Assembly: GCF_002095315.1 (NCBI RefSeq)
Contig: NZ_MLFN01000010.1
Location: forward strand, 20,920 to 84,919
Source of the DNA: Pantoea conspicua
Lineage (GTDB): Bacteria > Pseudomonadota > Gammaproteobacteria > Enterobacterales > Enterobacteriaceae
Direction of reading: 5' to 3'
DNA length: 64,000 bases
Translations under genes and position numbers: made by a program
Notes under the pieces: generated by a model
The model's input: only the letters and a program-made list of their open reading frames with translations
Database searches by the model: none
Told to the model about the DNA's origin: nothing
Shown: positions 46,755 to 56,461 of the stretch, in pieces
Position numbering within the stretch: position 1 is the stretch's first letter
How the letters are laid out: every line of letters starts with the position of its first letter

Positions 46755-47486
46755 TCATAAATCTGATCCTGATTAATTAGCTAATATACACATGCTAACA
46801 CTTGTTAACATAATTGTCAAGATTATCATATTGACATTATAATTATTATGTGAATTAGAAACCCACAGAGCCTCAAAGGGGTTTGTGCAGGGTGCATTTT
46901 ACTGTCCCATGAAAAAGTCAGGAAAGTGTAGTAATTAGAAGGGCTTGCAGAGAAATTTGAAGATTTCCATGGGGTGTTTTGTAGACATAGTAGATATGCT
47001 GTTAAGAGAGGGGTTAGAACGGGTCACAATAGCTTGTGGAGTAGTGTAACGGGGGGGGTCTGTTAAGTATGACTGTTCAGAATGCAACTGGCTTTGCCTT
47101 ATCGTTGCTTAACGCTCACCAGTTCGCTCAGTCTGTACAGAGGTACTGATCAGTAATCTGTAAAGTGGGACTGTTCAGAGAGAGGGAGCAAGCGACCGAT
47201 AAGACTCGTTGAGCGTAGCGGAGAGTCATTCTGTTTAGGTGACCAGACTGTAAACAGAACTCTTAAAAGATCTGTTAACATAACTGCTGTGTCGTCATGC
47301 GTGATTCTGGTTTATGTAAAAATTATCGCACATTGTCAATATCTATCAAGCACTATTCACCGTACATTTTCTAATGCGAAGTATGAGAAAAACTAATCCG
47401 AATCAGGTGAGGTCGAGATTGTGAGTTGGTGAAGGTGGCAAAGTTTCTACCCTGCCACCCTTACAACATCTGGCAATTGTGATTGA
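46755..47486. other. 732-bp non-coding region with operator, repeat copy 2 and hairpins
   Basis: No convincing ORF is present. Contents: HNH promoter with the TGTCAAGAT...TTGACA dyad (46815-46836); palindromic TGTTAACA and related motifs (46797-46810); repeat copy 2 (46882-46990); a G8 run near 47051; repeated GACTGTTCAG (two copies, about 47068 and 47168); AACTGG/CCAGTT arms around 47084-47125; a GACTC/GAGTC hairpin near 47201-47227; and a GGTGGCA/TGCCACC stem (47434-47459) after the 226-residue gene. This density fits an origin, a structured RNA or a control region; I cannot choose. Confidence 0.5.
46882..46990. repeat. Long direct repeat, copy 2
   Basis: This shares GTGCAGGG, GTCCCATGAAAAAGTC, CCATGGGGT and TTTTGTAGACATAG with copy 1 (45318-45428) in the same order and orientation. 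The inner sequence has diverged, and the ATTATAAT core is lost. The arms CCCATGAAAAAGTC and GATTTCCATGGG still form a weaker dyad. Confidence 0.75.
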
Positions 47487-48167
47487 TTACTCAGTCGTCA
47501 AAAATAGCTCAGGATCGTACCAGTCTTCGTTGGCATTGAGTACACAGTGGCTATCGTCTTCTAAAAATATCAAGCCTGCGCGACCTGCTTTAGCGAAAGC
47601 AAATTTAGCCGTGACATCAAAACTGTCACCATTGAAGAGACGGTCTCCATCGCTGCTGTATCCACCCTGCAAAGTCCCGGTATCTTCGATTGACCAATCA
47701 TGTGTAGCTTTCCACAAATTGCCACTAACCGTAATCTTCTGGTTCAGATAAGGTAAATCCTCAAATTCAGCATTGCTGTTAACAATGTCATCTGATGAGA
47801 AAATCTCGTCCTGGATGCGTTCGAGAAAACCTACCTGATTGTCATCGTAAAAGTCGTCTATTGAGAGCCAGGCGGGAGCTGTTAAACCCTCTTTCAACTC
47901 AGAGATACACAGATCAATAGCTGTGTCTGACATTTTGAAGTGTTTAGCTCTGTAACGGCCCTGAGCAGGGTTAAGGATGATGAACTCAGCATCTGACAAT
48001 ACATAATCTTGCCCAGGGTTTTTCTCTTCCTGAAGCATTGCAGCGTAGCTTTTATAACCAAGAAAAGCAGCGATCACTTCAAGAATCTGTGAACGTGTAA
48101 GAGATGACTTGTGAATTTCAGAATGTTGAGAAATCTTGTAGCAGATAGCTTGGATAGTAGCTTTCAT
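47487..48167 (-). CDS. Unknown protein at the right end of the element, 226 residues
   Basis: The product starts MKATIQAICYKISQHSEIHK behind GGAG and is acidic and soluble. The N-terminal 55 residues (LTRSQILEVIAAFLGYKSYAAML) look like a small helical domain found before variable C-terminal parts in plasmid or phage proteins, though I cannot name it. The C-terminal part is rich in Asp, aromatic and Gly residues. A possible 6-residue leader (48207-48227, MSNTKP, with AAGGTAAC upstream) precedes it. It may be cargo; function unknown. Confidence 0.7.
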   Translation of the reverse strand: MKATIQAICYKISQHSEIHKSSLTRSQILEVIAAFLGYKSYAAMLQEEKNPGQDYVLSDAEFIILNPAQGRYRAKHFKMSDTAIDLCISELKEGLTAPAWLSIDDFYDDNQVGFLERIQDEIFSSDDIVNSNAEFEDLPYLNQKITVSGNLWKATHDWSIEDTGTLQGGYSSDGDRLFNGDSFDVTAKFAFAKAGRAGLIFLEDDSHCVLNANEDWYDPELFLTTE

Positions 48168-48451
48168 GATAAACCACTCCGGTGTATCAGATCTCTTGGC
48201 AATCGTTTAAGGTTTGGTATTGGACATTTTGTTACCTTCAACCACTTGCCAGATCTGACACTATGAAGAAGGTTTAAATGTGATTGGATGTACTGCTACC
48301 TTTTTTAAGCTGTCCAAAACTTAGGCGGGTGCCGAACACCACTATAACCTCGTCAAAGTAGAAAGCAATAGTAGTTATGAGGCCCGTATCACCCTACCCA
48401 CTCTTAGAATCACTGTCAGAGTGTACATGACCATATTTGAGAATTAGCAAT
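48168..48451. other. Right-end control region of the element
   Basis: An imperfect inverted repeat (CAGATCT...GGCAA at 48188-48202 with TTGCCAGATCTG at 48247-48258) flanks the leader ORF of the 226-residue gene. No gene of normal size is present up to the yecE remainder. Confidence 0.4.
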
Positions 48452-48501
48452 GTGTATCAATGGACAGTTGTAATCCTCGACAGCCGTCCGGTCCACGCAT
48501 C
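48452..48501 (+). repeat. attR: right junction of the element
   Basis: The element half-site runs from GTGTATCA (48452-48459) to the crossover dinucleotide CT at 48476-48477; yecE resumes from there. The arm GTGTATCA is the exact complement of TGATACAC in attL, and both lie 16 bases from CT. Confidence 0.85.
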
Positions 48502-48817
48502 AACCTCGCAAAGCCCGGCGGCGCTGGCGGCACGCAATCAGAAGCCGCGCGTACCGCCGCATGCTCTGCGCACCGGCTCGCAGCCGATGGTGCGCTTTAT
48601 CGGCAGCGACAGCGTGGAGGAGAGCGTGCCGCTGTTTCAGATCTGGCGAGCAAAGTTAGCGGAATGGCAGCAACAGGGTGACGCGATGCTGTTTCTGCAT
48701 ACGCCGGATATGGGCCAGGTATTTCCACTGGTGCAGGCGCTGTGGCCCGAGCTGCAACAGATTGACCCGCAGATTGGCAGCGGTCCCGACTGGCCGCAAC
48801 AGGAATCACTGTTTTAA
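48476..48817 (+). pseudogene. yecE: yecE 3' fragment (DUF72)
   Basis: The last 113 codons of YecE (LDSRPVHASTSQSP...QQESLF) are intact but have no start of their own. The frame stays open leftward into the element to about 48437, which adds foreign residues. The C-terminal phrase MLFLHTPDMGQVFPLVQALW matches the E. coli protein. Precise excision at CT would restore the whole gene with no scar. Confidence 0.93.
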
Positions 48818-48885
48818 TCAGTGGACAGGACAGCGCCCTCCGCACTGGTTAGAATAGCCGCCTTACTGATGCTGATGGAGTCACA

Positions 48886-49281
48886 ATGGTTAGCGCGTTA
48901 TACGTGGTGTGGGGTGCGTTGCTGGTCATGAAGTTTACGCTGGATGTGGTGCGTTACCGCCGGTTTTATCGGGTCGCCTATGGCGACGGCGGTTACCATG
49001 ATTTAAAAATGGCGATTCGAATTCACGGCAACGCCATTGAAACCATCCCGCTGGCGCTGCTGTTGCTGGTGATGATGGAGATGAACGGTGCCGACATCTG
49101 GATGGTTCATCTGACCGCCCTGCTGTTCTTTATCAGCCGCCTGCTGCACGCCTGGGGTCTGCGCCACAGCGCCATGCCGGGACGGAAATATGGCATGCTG
49201 CTGACGCTGTTTTCGTTGTGCGGCATGGTGATTTTCAACCTGATCTATCTGCCATGGGAACTGGTGCTGACGCTACACTGA
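48886..49281 (+). CDS. yecN: MAPEG-family membrane protein YecN
   Basis: The 131-residue product has four membrane helices and the MAPEG pattern (AIRIHGNAIETIPLALLLLVMMEMNG, here read as the segment after residue 42) with the polar RxHGNxxE core of glutathione-linked membrane enzymes. It lies between yecE and cmoA as in E. coli. Substrate unknown. It has its own short upstream gap and is likely co-transcribed with yecE when that gene is intact. Confidence 0.9.
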   Translation: MVSALYVVWGALLVMKFTLDVVRYRRFYRVAYGDGGYHDLKMAIRIHGNAIETIPLALLLLVMMEMNGADIWMVHLTALLFFISRLLHAWGLRHSAMPGRKYGMLLTLFSLCGMVIFNLIYLPWELVLTLH

Positions 49282-49296
49282 GTGTTGCCGGGTTAA

Positions 49297-51056
<1,760 letters not shown>

Positions 51057-51058
51057 GT

Positions 51059-51679
51059 TTAGCGGCGGGACAACGCCAGTTTCGCCGCAAAGCCGATAAA
51101 GACACAGCCGGTCAGACGATCCATCACCTTCAGCACCCGTGGCTGACGCAGATGACCGGCGAAATAGTGACTGCCGCCAATCAACACCGCATTCCACACC
51201 AGCCCCAGAAGCATATGCGCCAGCGCCATCAGGCTACACCACAGGGCGACCGATGCCCCGGCCGGAATAAACTGCGGCAAAAAACTCACATAGAAGATGC
51301 CCACTTTGGGGTTCAGCAGATTGCCCAGCAAACCGCGGCTGAAGCAGGCAAGATAGCCCTGTTGCAGCGCCGGTTGTTGCGTGTCGATTGCTGTCTGGCG
51401 GGGTTTCAGCAACAATTTCAGCCCCAGCCAGAGTAACCAGGCGGCACCCAGCCACTTCAGCAGGTTATAGGCCATTTCGGAGGCCAGCAGCAGCGCGCCT
51501 AATCCGAATCCCACCGCGACACCCCAGACCAGACAACCGAGCGTGATCCCCAGTGCCGTCACGCTGGCGCGCTTTGCGCCCTGGGCCACCGCAGAGCGCA
51601 GCACCAGCGCGGTATCAAAGCCCGGCGTCAGCGTCAGAATGGTGATGGCAAACAGAAATGAAAACAGCGTGGTAGTCAT
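51059..51679 (-). CDS. LysE/RhtB-family amino acid exporter
   Basis: This 206-residue inner-membrane protein has about six helices and the LysE family signature (LTLTPGFDTALVLRSAVAQG) near residues 16-35. A second conserved block (LLGNLLNPKVGIFYVSFLPQF) lies near residues 117-137. It likely exports an amino acid or derivative; the substrate is not readable. The stop lies 2 bases from the convergent cmoB stop, and the start faces gldA. Confidence 0.88.
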   Translation of the reverse strand: MTTTLFSFLFAITILTLTPGFDTALVLRSAVAQGAKRASVTALGITLGCLVWGVAVGFGLGALLLASEMAYNLLKWLGAAWLLWLGLKLLLKPRQTAIDTQQPALQQGYLACFSRGLLGNLLNPKVGIFYVSFLPQFIPAGASVALWCSLMALAHMLLGLVWNAVLIGGSHYFAGHLRQPRVLKVMDRLTGCVFIGFAAKLALSRR

Positions 51680-51834
51680 GGCGTTCTCCCTGGCGATGAC
51701 GGCCGGTCAGCAAAGTTTGGATGTCCTGTTAGCGTAACAGGCCAGCTGAATTATCTCACCCTGTTAACTGTCACTGTTGCGTCGACGTGTGCCAGGCTAA
51801 GTGCGGTTTAACTTCATATTAAGGAGCTGTGATT

Positions 51835-52932
51835 ATGAGTAAATTTATCTTCTCTTCACCCCGTAAATATGTGCAGGGCGCAGGCGTGCTGGATGAACTG
51901 GGACCCTATGTTGCCGAACTGGGCGATAACGCTTTCCTGGTCGCGGATGACGTCGTCTGGAAATTGATCGGCGAACGCGCGCAGCAGGCGCTGCAAAAGG
52001 CAGGCGTTAACTTCAACTGGCAGCAGTTCAACGGCGAGGCGTCGAGCAATGAGATCACCCGCCTGAGCCAGCTGGCAAAAAGTCAGGGCTGTAATGTGGT
52101 GGTCGGATTGGGTGGCGGCAAAACACTGGATACCGTTAAAGCGGTGGCGGATGAGCTGAAGCTGCCGGTGGCGATCGTGCCAACAATCGCCTCAACCGAT
52201 GCGCCCTGCAGCGCCCTGTCCGTGATCTACTCGGACAGCGGCGTGTTTGAAAGTTACCGTTTCTACAGCAAGAACCCGGATCTGGTGCTGGTAGATACCG
52301 CAGTCTGTGCCAGCGCGCCGGCGCGGCTGTTCGCCTCAGGCATCGCCGATGGCCTGGCTACCTGGGTTGAAGCACAGGCAGTGGCACGCTCACACGCCAA
52401 ATCAATGGTCAATGGCGATCCCACGCTTGCCGGGCTGGCCATCGCCCGTGCCTGTGAAGAGACGCTGCTGACCTGGGGTTACAGCGCCTACGTGGCGGTG
52501 AGTGAAAAACGGATAACACCGGCAGTCGAAGCGGTGGTTGAGGCGAATACGCTGCTCTCCGGGCTGGGCTTCGAAAATGGTGGCCTGGCCGCGGCCCACG
52601 CCATCCACAACGGCTTTACCGCGATTGATGGCGATATCCATCACCTGACGCACGGTGAAAAAGTCGCTTACGGCACGCTGACGCAGATGGTGCTGGAGCA
52701 GCGGCCGGACGAGGAGATTGCGCGTTATATCCGTTTCTATCGCGCGATCAAGATGCCAACTACCCTGAAAGAGCTGCATCTGGAGCAGGAAAGCTGGGAA
52801 AATCTGGTCAAAATTGGTGCGCTGGCTAACAGCGAGGGCGACACGCTGAAGAATCTGAATCCTAACCTGTCGCCGGAAGATATTGCCAACGCCCTGCTGG
52901 CGCTGGATGCGTTCAGTAAGACGGTGGAGTAA
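51835..52932 (+). CDS. gldA: Glycerol dehydrogenase GldA
   Basis: GldA is an NAD-dependent, zinc-containing family III alcohol dehydrogenase that converts glycerol to dihydroxyacetone. The 365-residue product has the NAD loop GLGGGKTLDTVKA near residue 93 and metal ligands in ADGLATWVEA, NGGLAAAHAIHNGFT and HHLTHGEKVAYG. The start ATG follows AAGGAG. It is a single-gene unit. Hydroxyacetone and methylglyoxal reduction are known side activities of the family. Confidence 0.94.
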   Translation: MSKFIFSSPRKYVQGAGVLDELGPYVAELGDNAFLVADDVVWKLIGERAQQALQKAGVNFNWQQFNGEASSNEITRLSQLAKSQGCNVVVGLGGGKTLDTVKAVADELKLPVAIVPTIASTDAPCSALSVIYSDSGVFESYRFYSKNPDLVLVDTAVCASAPARLFASGIADGLATWVEAQAVARSHAKSMVNGDPTLAGLAIARACEETLLTWGYSAYVAVSEKRITPAVEAVVEANTLLSGLGFENGGLAAAHAIHNGFTAIDGDIHHLTHGEKVAYGTLTQMVLEQRPDEEIARYIRFYRAIKMPTTLKELHLEQESWENLVKIGALANSEGDTLKNLNPNLSPEDIANALLALDAFSKTVE

Positions 52933-52961
52933 ACCGCTATGGGCGATCGCCCAATCGCCCG

Positions 52962-53810
52962 CTACTCTTCGGCGGCGGGCTGATCCCAGTACTCATATTT
53001 GTAGGCCGAACTGAGATGGCGTTCGATGGTACCGCGGGTAAAGATTTCGGTTTCATGCAGATAGCTCAGGGTACAGTTACCCGCCTGGTCCCACGACTGG
53101 CATTCATCGACGGTACGGATGGTGCTCAGCGGTGTGGTCGCAGTGCCATTCAGGCGCAGCTCGCGCCACTGGTTGTCGTAGCTGTAGCTGTCGGTGCTGC
53201 GGGCTGAACTGGTACGGGTCACCAGACCCTGCTGATTCCAGCGATAAAGATATTCCCCGTTAGTCAGCTGATCGCTGCCACGCGCCACGCTCTTTTGCAG
53301 CCGGAACTGTGGATCGTAACGATAGGTGGTGTCAGTAAATCCGCTGTTACCCATGCTGGTAAATTTGTCCGACGCGCTGATGATGTTACCGTGCCGGCCC
53401 TTGTGCCAGTTAATCGTCCCCTGCCGGTTATCCACCACCACTTCTTTCCCCTCTTTCAGCACCTTCACCAGATAAGCATATTCCGCCACCCAGCCGCCCT
53501 GCACTCTGGCGATGTGCTGCTCCATACTGAGGATCACGTTGCGCTCATTCTTGTCGTAACTGACGTCGGCCACCAGCAGATCGCCACAGGCGTCAAATTG
53601 ACCCAGTACCCGCTTCTGCGAATTTACATCTTTGCCAAACTCACCGGCGATCACCTGCTTAACGGCACCTTTTGCGCTTCCGCCCAGCAGGATCCAGTTA
53701 TTACTGCTGGCAATAGCACCACTGTGCGGGCCGCACTCACTGGCCGCAAACAACGGAGGACTCAACGCAGCCAGTAACAGGCTTACGGCAACAATCGGTT
53801 CGCATTTCAT
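52962..53810 (-). CDS. Unknown exported protein with YD-like C-terminal part
   Basis: The 282-residue product starts MKCEPIVAVSLLLAALSPPLFAASEC, a clear signal peptide; an in-frame ATG 6 codons upstream is less likely. The mature part is beta-rich with repeated aromatic/Gly units (TTYRYDPQFRLQKS, GEYLYRWNQQGLV, DSYSYDNQWRELRL), reminiscent of RHS/YD repeats or YnfC-type proteins. Four or more cysteines occur (ECGPH, FDACGD, DECQSW, GNCTLS). I cannot assign a function. It is transcribed alone. Confidence 0.7.
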   Translation of the reverse strand: MKCEPIVAVSLLLAALSPPLFAASECGPHSGAIASSNNWILLGGSAKGAVKQVIAGEFGKDVNSQKRVLGQFDACGDLLVADVSYDKNERNVILSMEQHIARVQGGWVAEYAYLVKVLKEGKEVVVDNRQGTINWHKGRHGNIISASDKFTSMGNSGFTDTTYRYDPQFRLQKSVARGSDQLTNGEYLYRWNQQGLVTRTSSARSTDSYSYDNQWRELRLNGTATTPLSTIRTVDECQSWDQAGNCTLSYLHETEIFTRGTIERHLSSAYKYEYWDQPAAEE

Positions 53811-54078
53811 AAGGTAAGTTCCAGACAACGTTGCGTTAAGTGTAAACGCTGCAGCGGCGAATGGCGGTGTGGTGCAAAAATATCCGTAGTCAGGCAGTGT
53901 CCATTATTCCATCGCCAGCGACCGGAGAGAGATCATCCTTTCATCCTGTTTTACCGCCTTTTTTAACATCCAGGCCAGACGATACAATGATCAAGCGCGT
54001 TTCAGGCCGTGCGGCAAAGTGGATTTCAGCCGATATACTTTTCACTCTGGCGTGAGTTAACCGGAGGAAAGATGCGTC

Positions 54079-54777
54079 ATGAAGTGGGATGAAATCGCTT
54101 TGTCAGATATTGCGCGTCTGGTTTTTGGGCAGAGTCCGCCGACGTTTCTGCTGGAAGTGACGGGACGTGCCGTAATCTGCTTTGTGTTGATTATTATCGC
54201 ATTACGTCTGCTGGGGCGTCGCGTTGCCTCACAATATACGCTGTTCGAATTGTCCGCAGTGGTGACGCTGGCGGGTACGATGGGCGTCCCGTTGCTGGAT
54301 GACAAACGCGGGCTGTTACCACCGCTGGTAATCATTGTCAGCCTGCTGGCGTTACAGCATCTGGCAGGCCATCTCAGCCTGCGTTCACGCCGCTTCGATC
54401 GACTGCTGGCGGGCAGCGAACGGGTGTTGCTGGATGAAGGTCGCCTGCAGCTGGAAACGCTGCGCGCCACCGTGCTGTCACGCGAGAAACTGTTTTCGCT
54501 GCTGCGCGGCCGTGGCGTTCAGCATCTGGGCCAGCTCAGCCGGATCTACATCGAACCTTCCGGCGCGTTGACGCTGATCTGGAGTGATACACCACGGCCC
54601 GGCCTGGCGATTGTGCCCCGCGGTGATAACGCCCTGATCGCGGCGATGGAAACCCGTGAGCATCAGGTTTGCGCTTCCTGCGGAAAGCTGGCTGACTGCA
54701 ACGCTCCTGCCGACAGTGTCTGCCCCTGTTGCCACGCGCAGCACTGGCTGCCTGCGTCTGCGTCGCTGGAGGACTGA
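54079..54777 (+). CDS. DUF421 (YetF-like) membrane protein with C-terminal zinc ribbon, first copy
   Basis: The 232-residue product has three N-terminal membrane helices (about residues 20-95) and the DUF421 soluble domain (LLDEGRLQLETLRATVLSREKLFSLLRGRGVQHLGQLSRIYIEPSG region). A C-terminal four-cysteine ribbon follows (CASCGKLADC, then CPCCHAQHW). Related spore-forming bacterial YetF-family proteins act in membrane or germination contexts; the role in enterobacteria is unknown. It is followed 2 bases later by a second copy of the family. Confidence 0.82.
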   Translation: MKWDEIALSDIARLVFGQSPPTFLLEVTGRAVICFVLIIIALRLLGRRVASQYTLFELSAVVTLAGTMGVPLLDDKRGLLPPLVIIVSLLALQHLAGHLSLRSRRFDRLLAGSERVLLDEGRLQLETLRATVLSREKLFSLLRGRGVQHLGQLSRIYIEPSGALTLIWSDTPRPGLAIVPRGDNALIAAMETREHQVCASCGKLADCNAPADSVCPCCHAQHWLPASASLED

Positions 54778-54779
54778 TA

Positions 54780-55511
54780 ATGGGTGATCTTCTGCTCCGC
54801 TGGCTGATGGGTGAAGCGCCCTGGACATTTGCAGCGGAAGTCCTGTTGCGCTTTTTGTTTATTTATCTGTTTTTACTGCTGGTGATGAGGCTGATGGGTC
54901 GTCGTTTCGCCGGTCAGCTAAGTATTATCGATCTGGCGATTATGATTATGCTGGGTGCCGCGATTGGCGCACCGTTGCAGACGCCAGAGAAAGGAATCCT
55001 GACGACTATCGTATTGCTGATCACCCTGCTGGGCTGTTTCCGCCTGCTTTCCTGGGGCGCTTTCTATTCGCATCGGCTTGAAGTTCTGACCCAGGGTGAT
55101 GCTACGCTGCTGGTCATGGACGGGCGACTGGCGCTGGAGCATCTGCACCATGCAGAGTTCTCCCGCGATCGTACATTTTCCGAATTACGATCGATGGGGA
55201 TTCAGCATCTCGGTGAGGTCCGGCGCGCCTGGCTGGAACCCTCTGGCCGGGTCAGTCTGTTACTGTATCGCAAGCCGCGTAGCGGACTGTGGCTGCTGCC
55301 CGCACAGAATGAGACCTTCAACCAGCATATCGCGGTTGACGGCTGTTTCGCCTGTGGTCATTGCGGTTATGTGGTGCGAAGTGAACAGCAGCCTGAACAG
55401 CAGTGCAACTACTGTGCTCAGCAGACATGGCGGCAGGCGGTGAAGCGGCTGGGGACGGAAAATGTCTATGACCCGCATCAGAAAGCGCATCCGCGCGAAG
55501 CGGGCGAATAA
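54780..55511 (+). CDS. DUF421 (YetF-like) membrane protein with C-terminal zinc ribbon, second copy
   Basis: The 243-residue paralog keeps the same layout: membrane helices at about 15-95, RLMGRRFAGQLSIIDLAIMI matching LRLLGRRVASQYTLFELSAV of its neighbour, the soluble domain with GIQHLGEVRRAWLEPSG, and a C-terminal ribbon (CFACGHCGYV then CNYCAQQTW). The tail is basic. The start overlaps the upstream stop (TGATAATG). The two probably form a heteromer, an inference from tandem conservation. Confidence 0.82.
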   Translation: MGDLLLRWLMGEAPWTFAAEVLLRFLFIYLFLLLVMRLMGRRFAGQLSIIDLAIMIMLGAAIGAPLQTPEKGILTTIVLLITLLGCFRLLSWGAFYSHRLEVLTQGDATLLVMDGRLALEHLHHAEFSRDRTFSELRSMGIQHLGEVRRAWLEPSGRVSLLLYRKPRSGLWLLPAQNETFNQHIAVDGCFACGHCGYVVRSEQQPEQQCNYCAQQTWRQAVKRLGTENVYDPHQKAHPREAGE

Positions 55512-55623
55512 GGGAAAGAAGAGAAACTGCAGGCAAAAAGAACCCCAGCAAGCATACTGGGGTTTGGTACTTGCAAACACCACGTCAATGATCGGCGTGC
55601 TGCGCGGCAAAATCGTCAGTGAT

Positions 55624-56376
55624 TCAGGCCACCCGAACGGTGCTCATCTGCATCACGCTTTTCATTGCCTCCACCACATCGCCATCAACACAATAGCGGC
55701 TGAACTCGTCGGTTTCGGCTTCAGAACACATGGACACACCCGCTTTACGGTAGCGCATCGGCGAAGCGATTAGCCGGCTGGCCGAGCTGTGGACTTCACG
55801 TATGCCCATATCGAGAAACTTTTGCAGGTTGCTGAGGCGGACACCGGCACCTGCCATAATGATAGGACCTGTACTCACTTCATTAAGTTCCTTCAGTAAT
55901 GCAATTCCGTTCTCCGCGCTCTGTTGCTGGCCGGAAGTCAGAATGCGCGCCACACCCAGATCGGTCAACTCTTCCAGCGTCCGCTTCGGACTGTGGCACA
56001 GGTCGAAAGCGCGGTGAAAGGTCACCGCCAGTCCGTCGCACAGCGCCATAATCTGCCGCATCTGACCACGATGGATATGGGCATCCTCATCCAGCATCCC
56101 GATCACCAGCCCCGGAAAACCGAGCTCACGTATCAATGCTACGTCAGATTTCATCGCTTCAAATTCGCGTGCGGTGTAGCAAAAATCACCGCCGCGTGGC
56201 CGGACAATGGGATGAACCGGAATTGAAACCTCACGTCGGGCCGCGTGCAGCATGCCCGCCGACGGGGTTAAGCCCCCTTCTCGCGGCGCGGCACAGAGTT
56301 CAACCCGATCGGCGCCGGCCTGCTGCGCGGTCACTGCGCAATCCACGCCATAGCAGCAAATTTCCAGTGTGGTCAT
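55624..56376 (-). CDS. cutC: CutC family protein
   Basis: The 250-residue TIM-barrel protein matches Cut[29 protein letters not shown] at the N terminus (given in part), the middle motif [17 protein letters not shown] and [12 protein letters not shown]. Earlier work tied CutC to copper tolerance in E. coli; later work questioned a direct role, so function remains open. The ATG at 56376 is the family start behind GGAGAAG; the longer frame upstream is not conserved. It is divergent from the aminotransferase gene. Confidence 0.92.
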   Translation of the reverse strand: MTTLEICCYGVDCAVTAQQAGADRVELCAAPREGGLTPSAGMLHAARREVSIPVHPIVRPRGGDFCYTAREFEAMKSDVALIRELGFPGLVIGMLDEDAHIHRGQMRQIMALCDGLAVTFHRAFDLCHSPKRTLEELTDLGVARILTSGQQQSAENGIALLKELNEVSTGPIIMAGAGVRLSNLQKFLDMGIREVHSSASRLIASPMRYRKAGVSMCSEAETDEFSRYCVDGDVVEAMKSVMQMSTVRVA

Positions 56377-56461
56377 TCTCTTCTCCTTTACATGACTCTG
56401 GTTCAAGGCAGATTCATCAGTTAGTCTGGCTGCTGGAATGAGTTTACCGGGAAAGTTAACT

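Larger units (their letters stand above)
36433..48477. mobile_element. 12-kb serine-integrase element inserted in yecE
   Basis: The element is about 12,043 bp from crossover to crossover. Evidence: yecE is split at exactly these points, a large serine integrase lies at the left end reading inward, and attP half-sites are symmetric about CT. Base composition inside is visibly more AT-rich than the flanks. Cargo: integrase (+), then on the minus strand an unknown AT-rich gene, a tape-measure protein, a 282-residue protein, a 95-residue protein, two very small ORFs, a resolvase, a 125-residue protein, a helix-turn-helix protein, an HNH-like protein and a 226-residue protein. No capsid, portal, terminase, lysis or conjugation gene was recognised. 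yecE is a documented insertion gene for some Shiga-toxin phages. A phage satellite or decayed prophage are the main alternatives. Confidence 0.9.
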
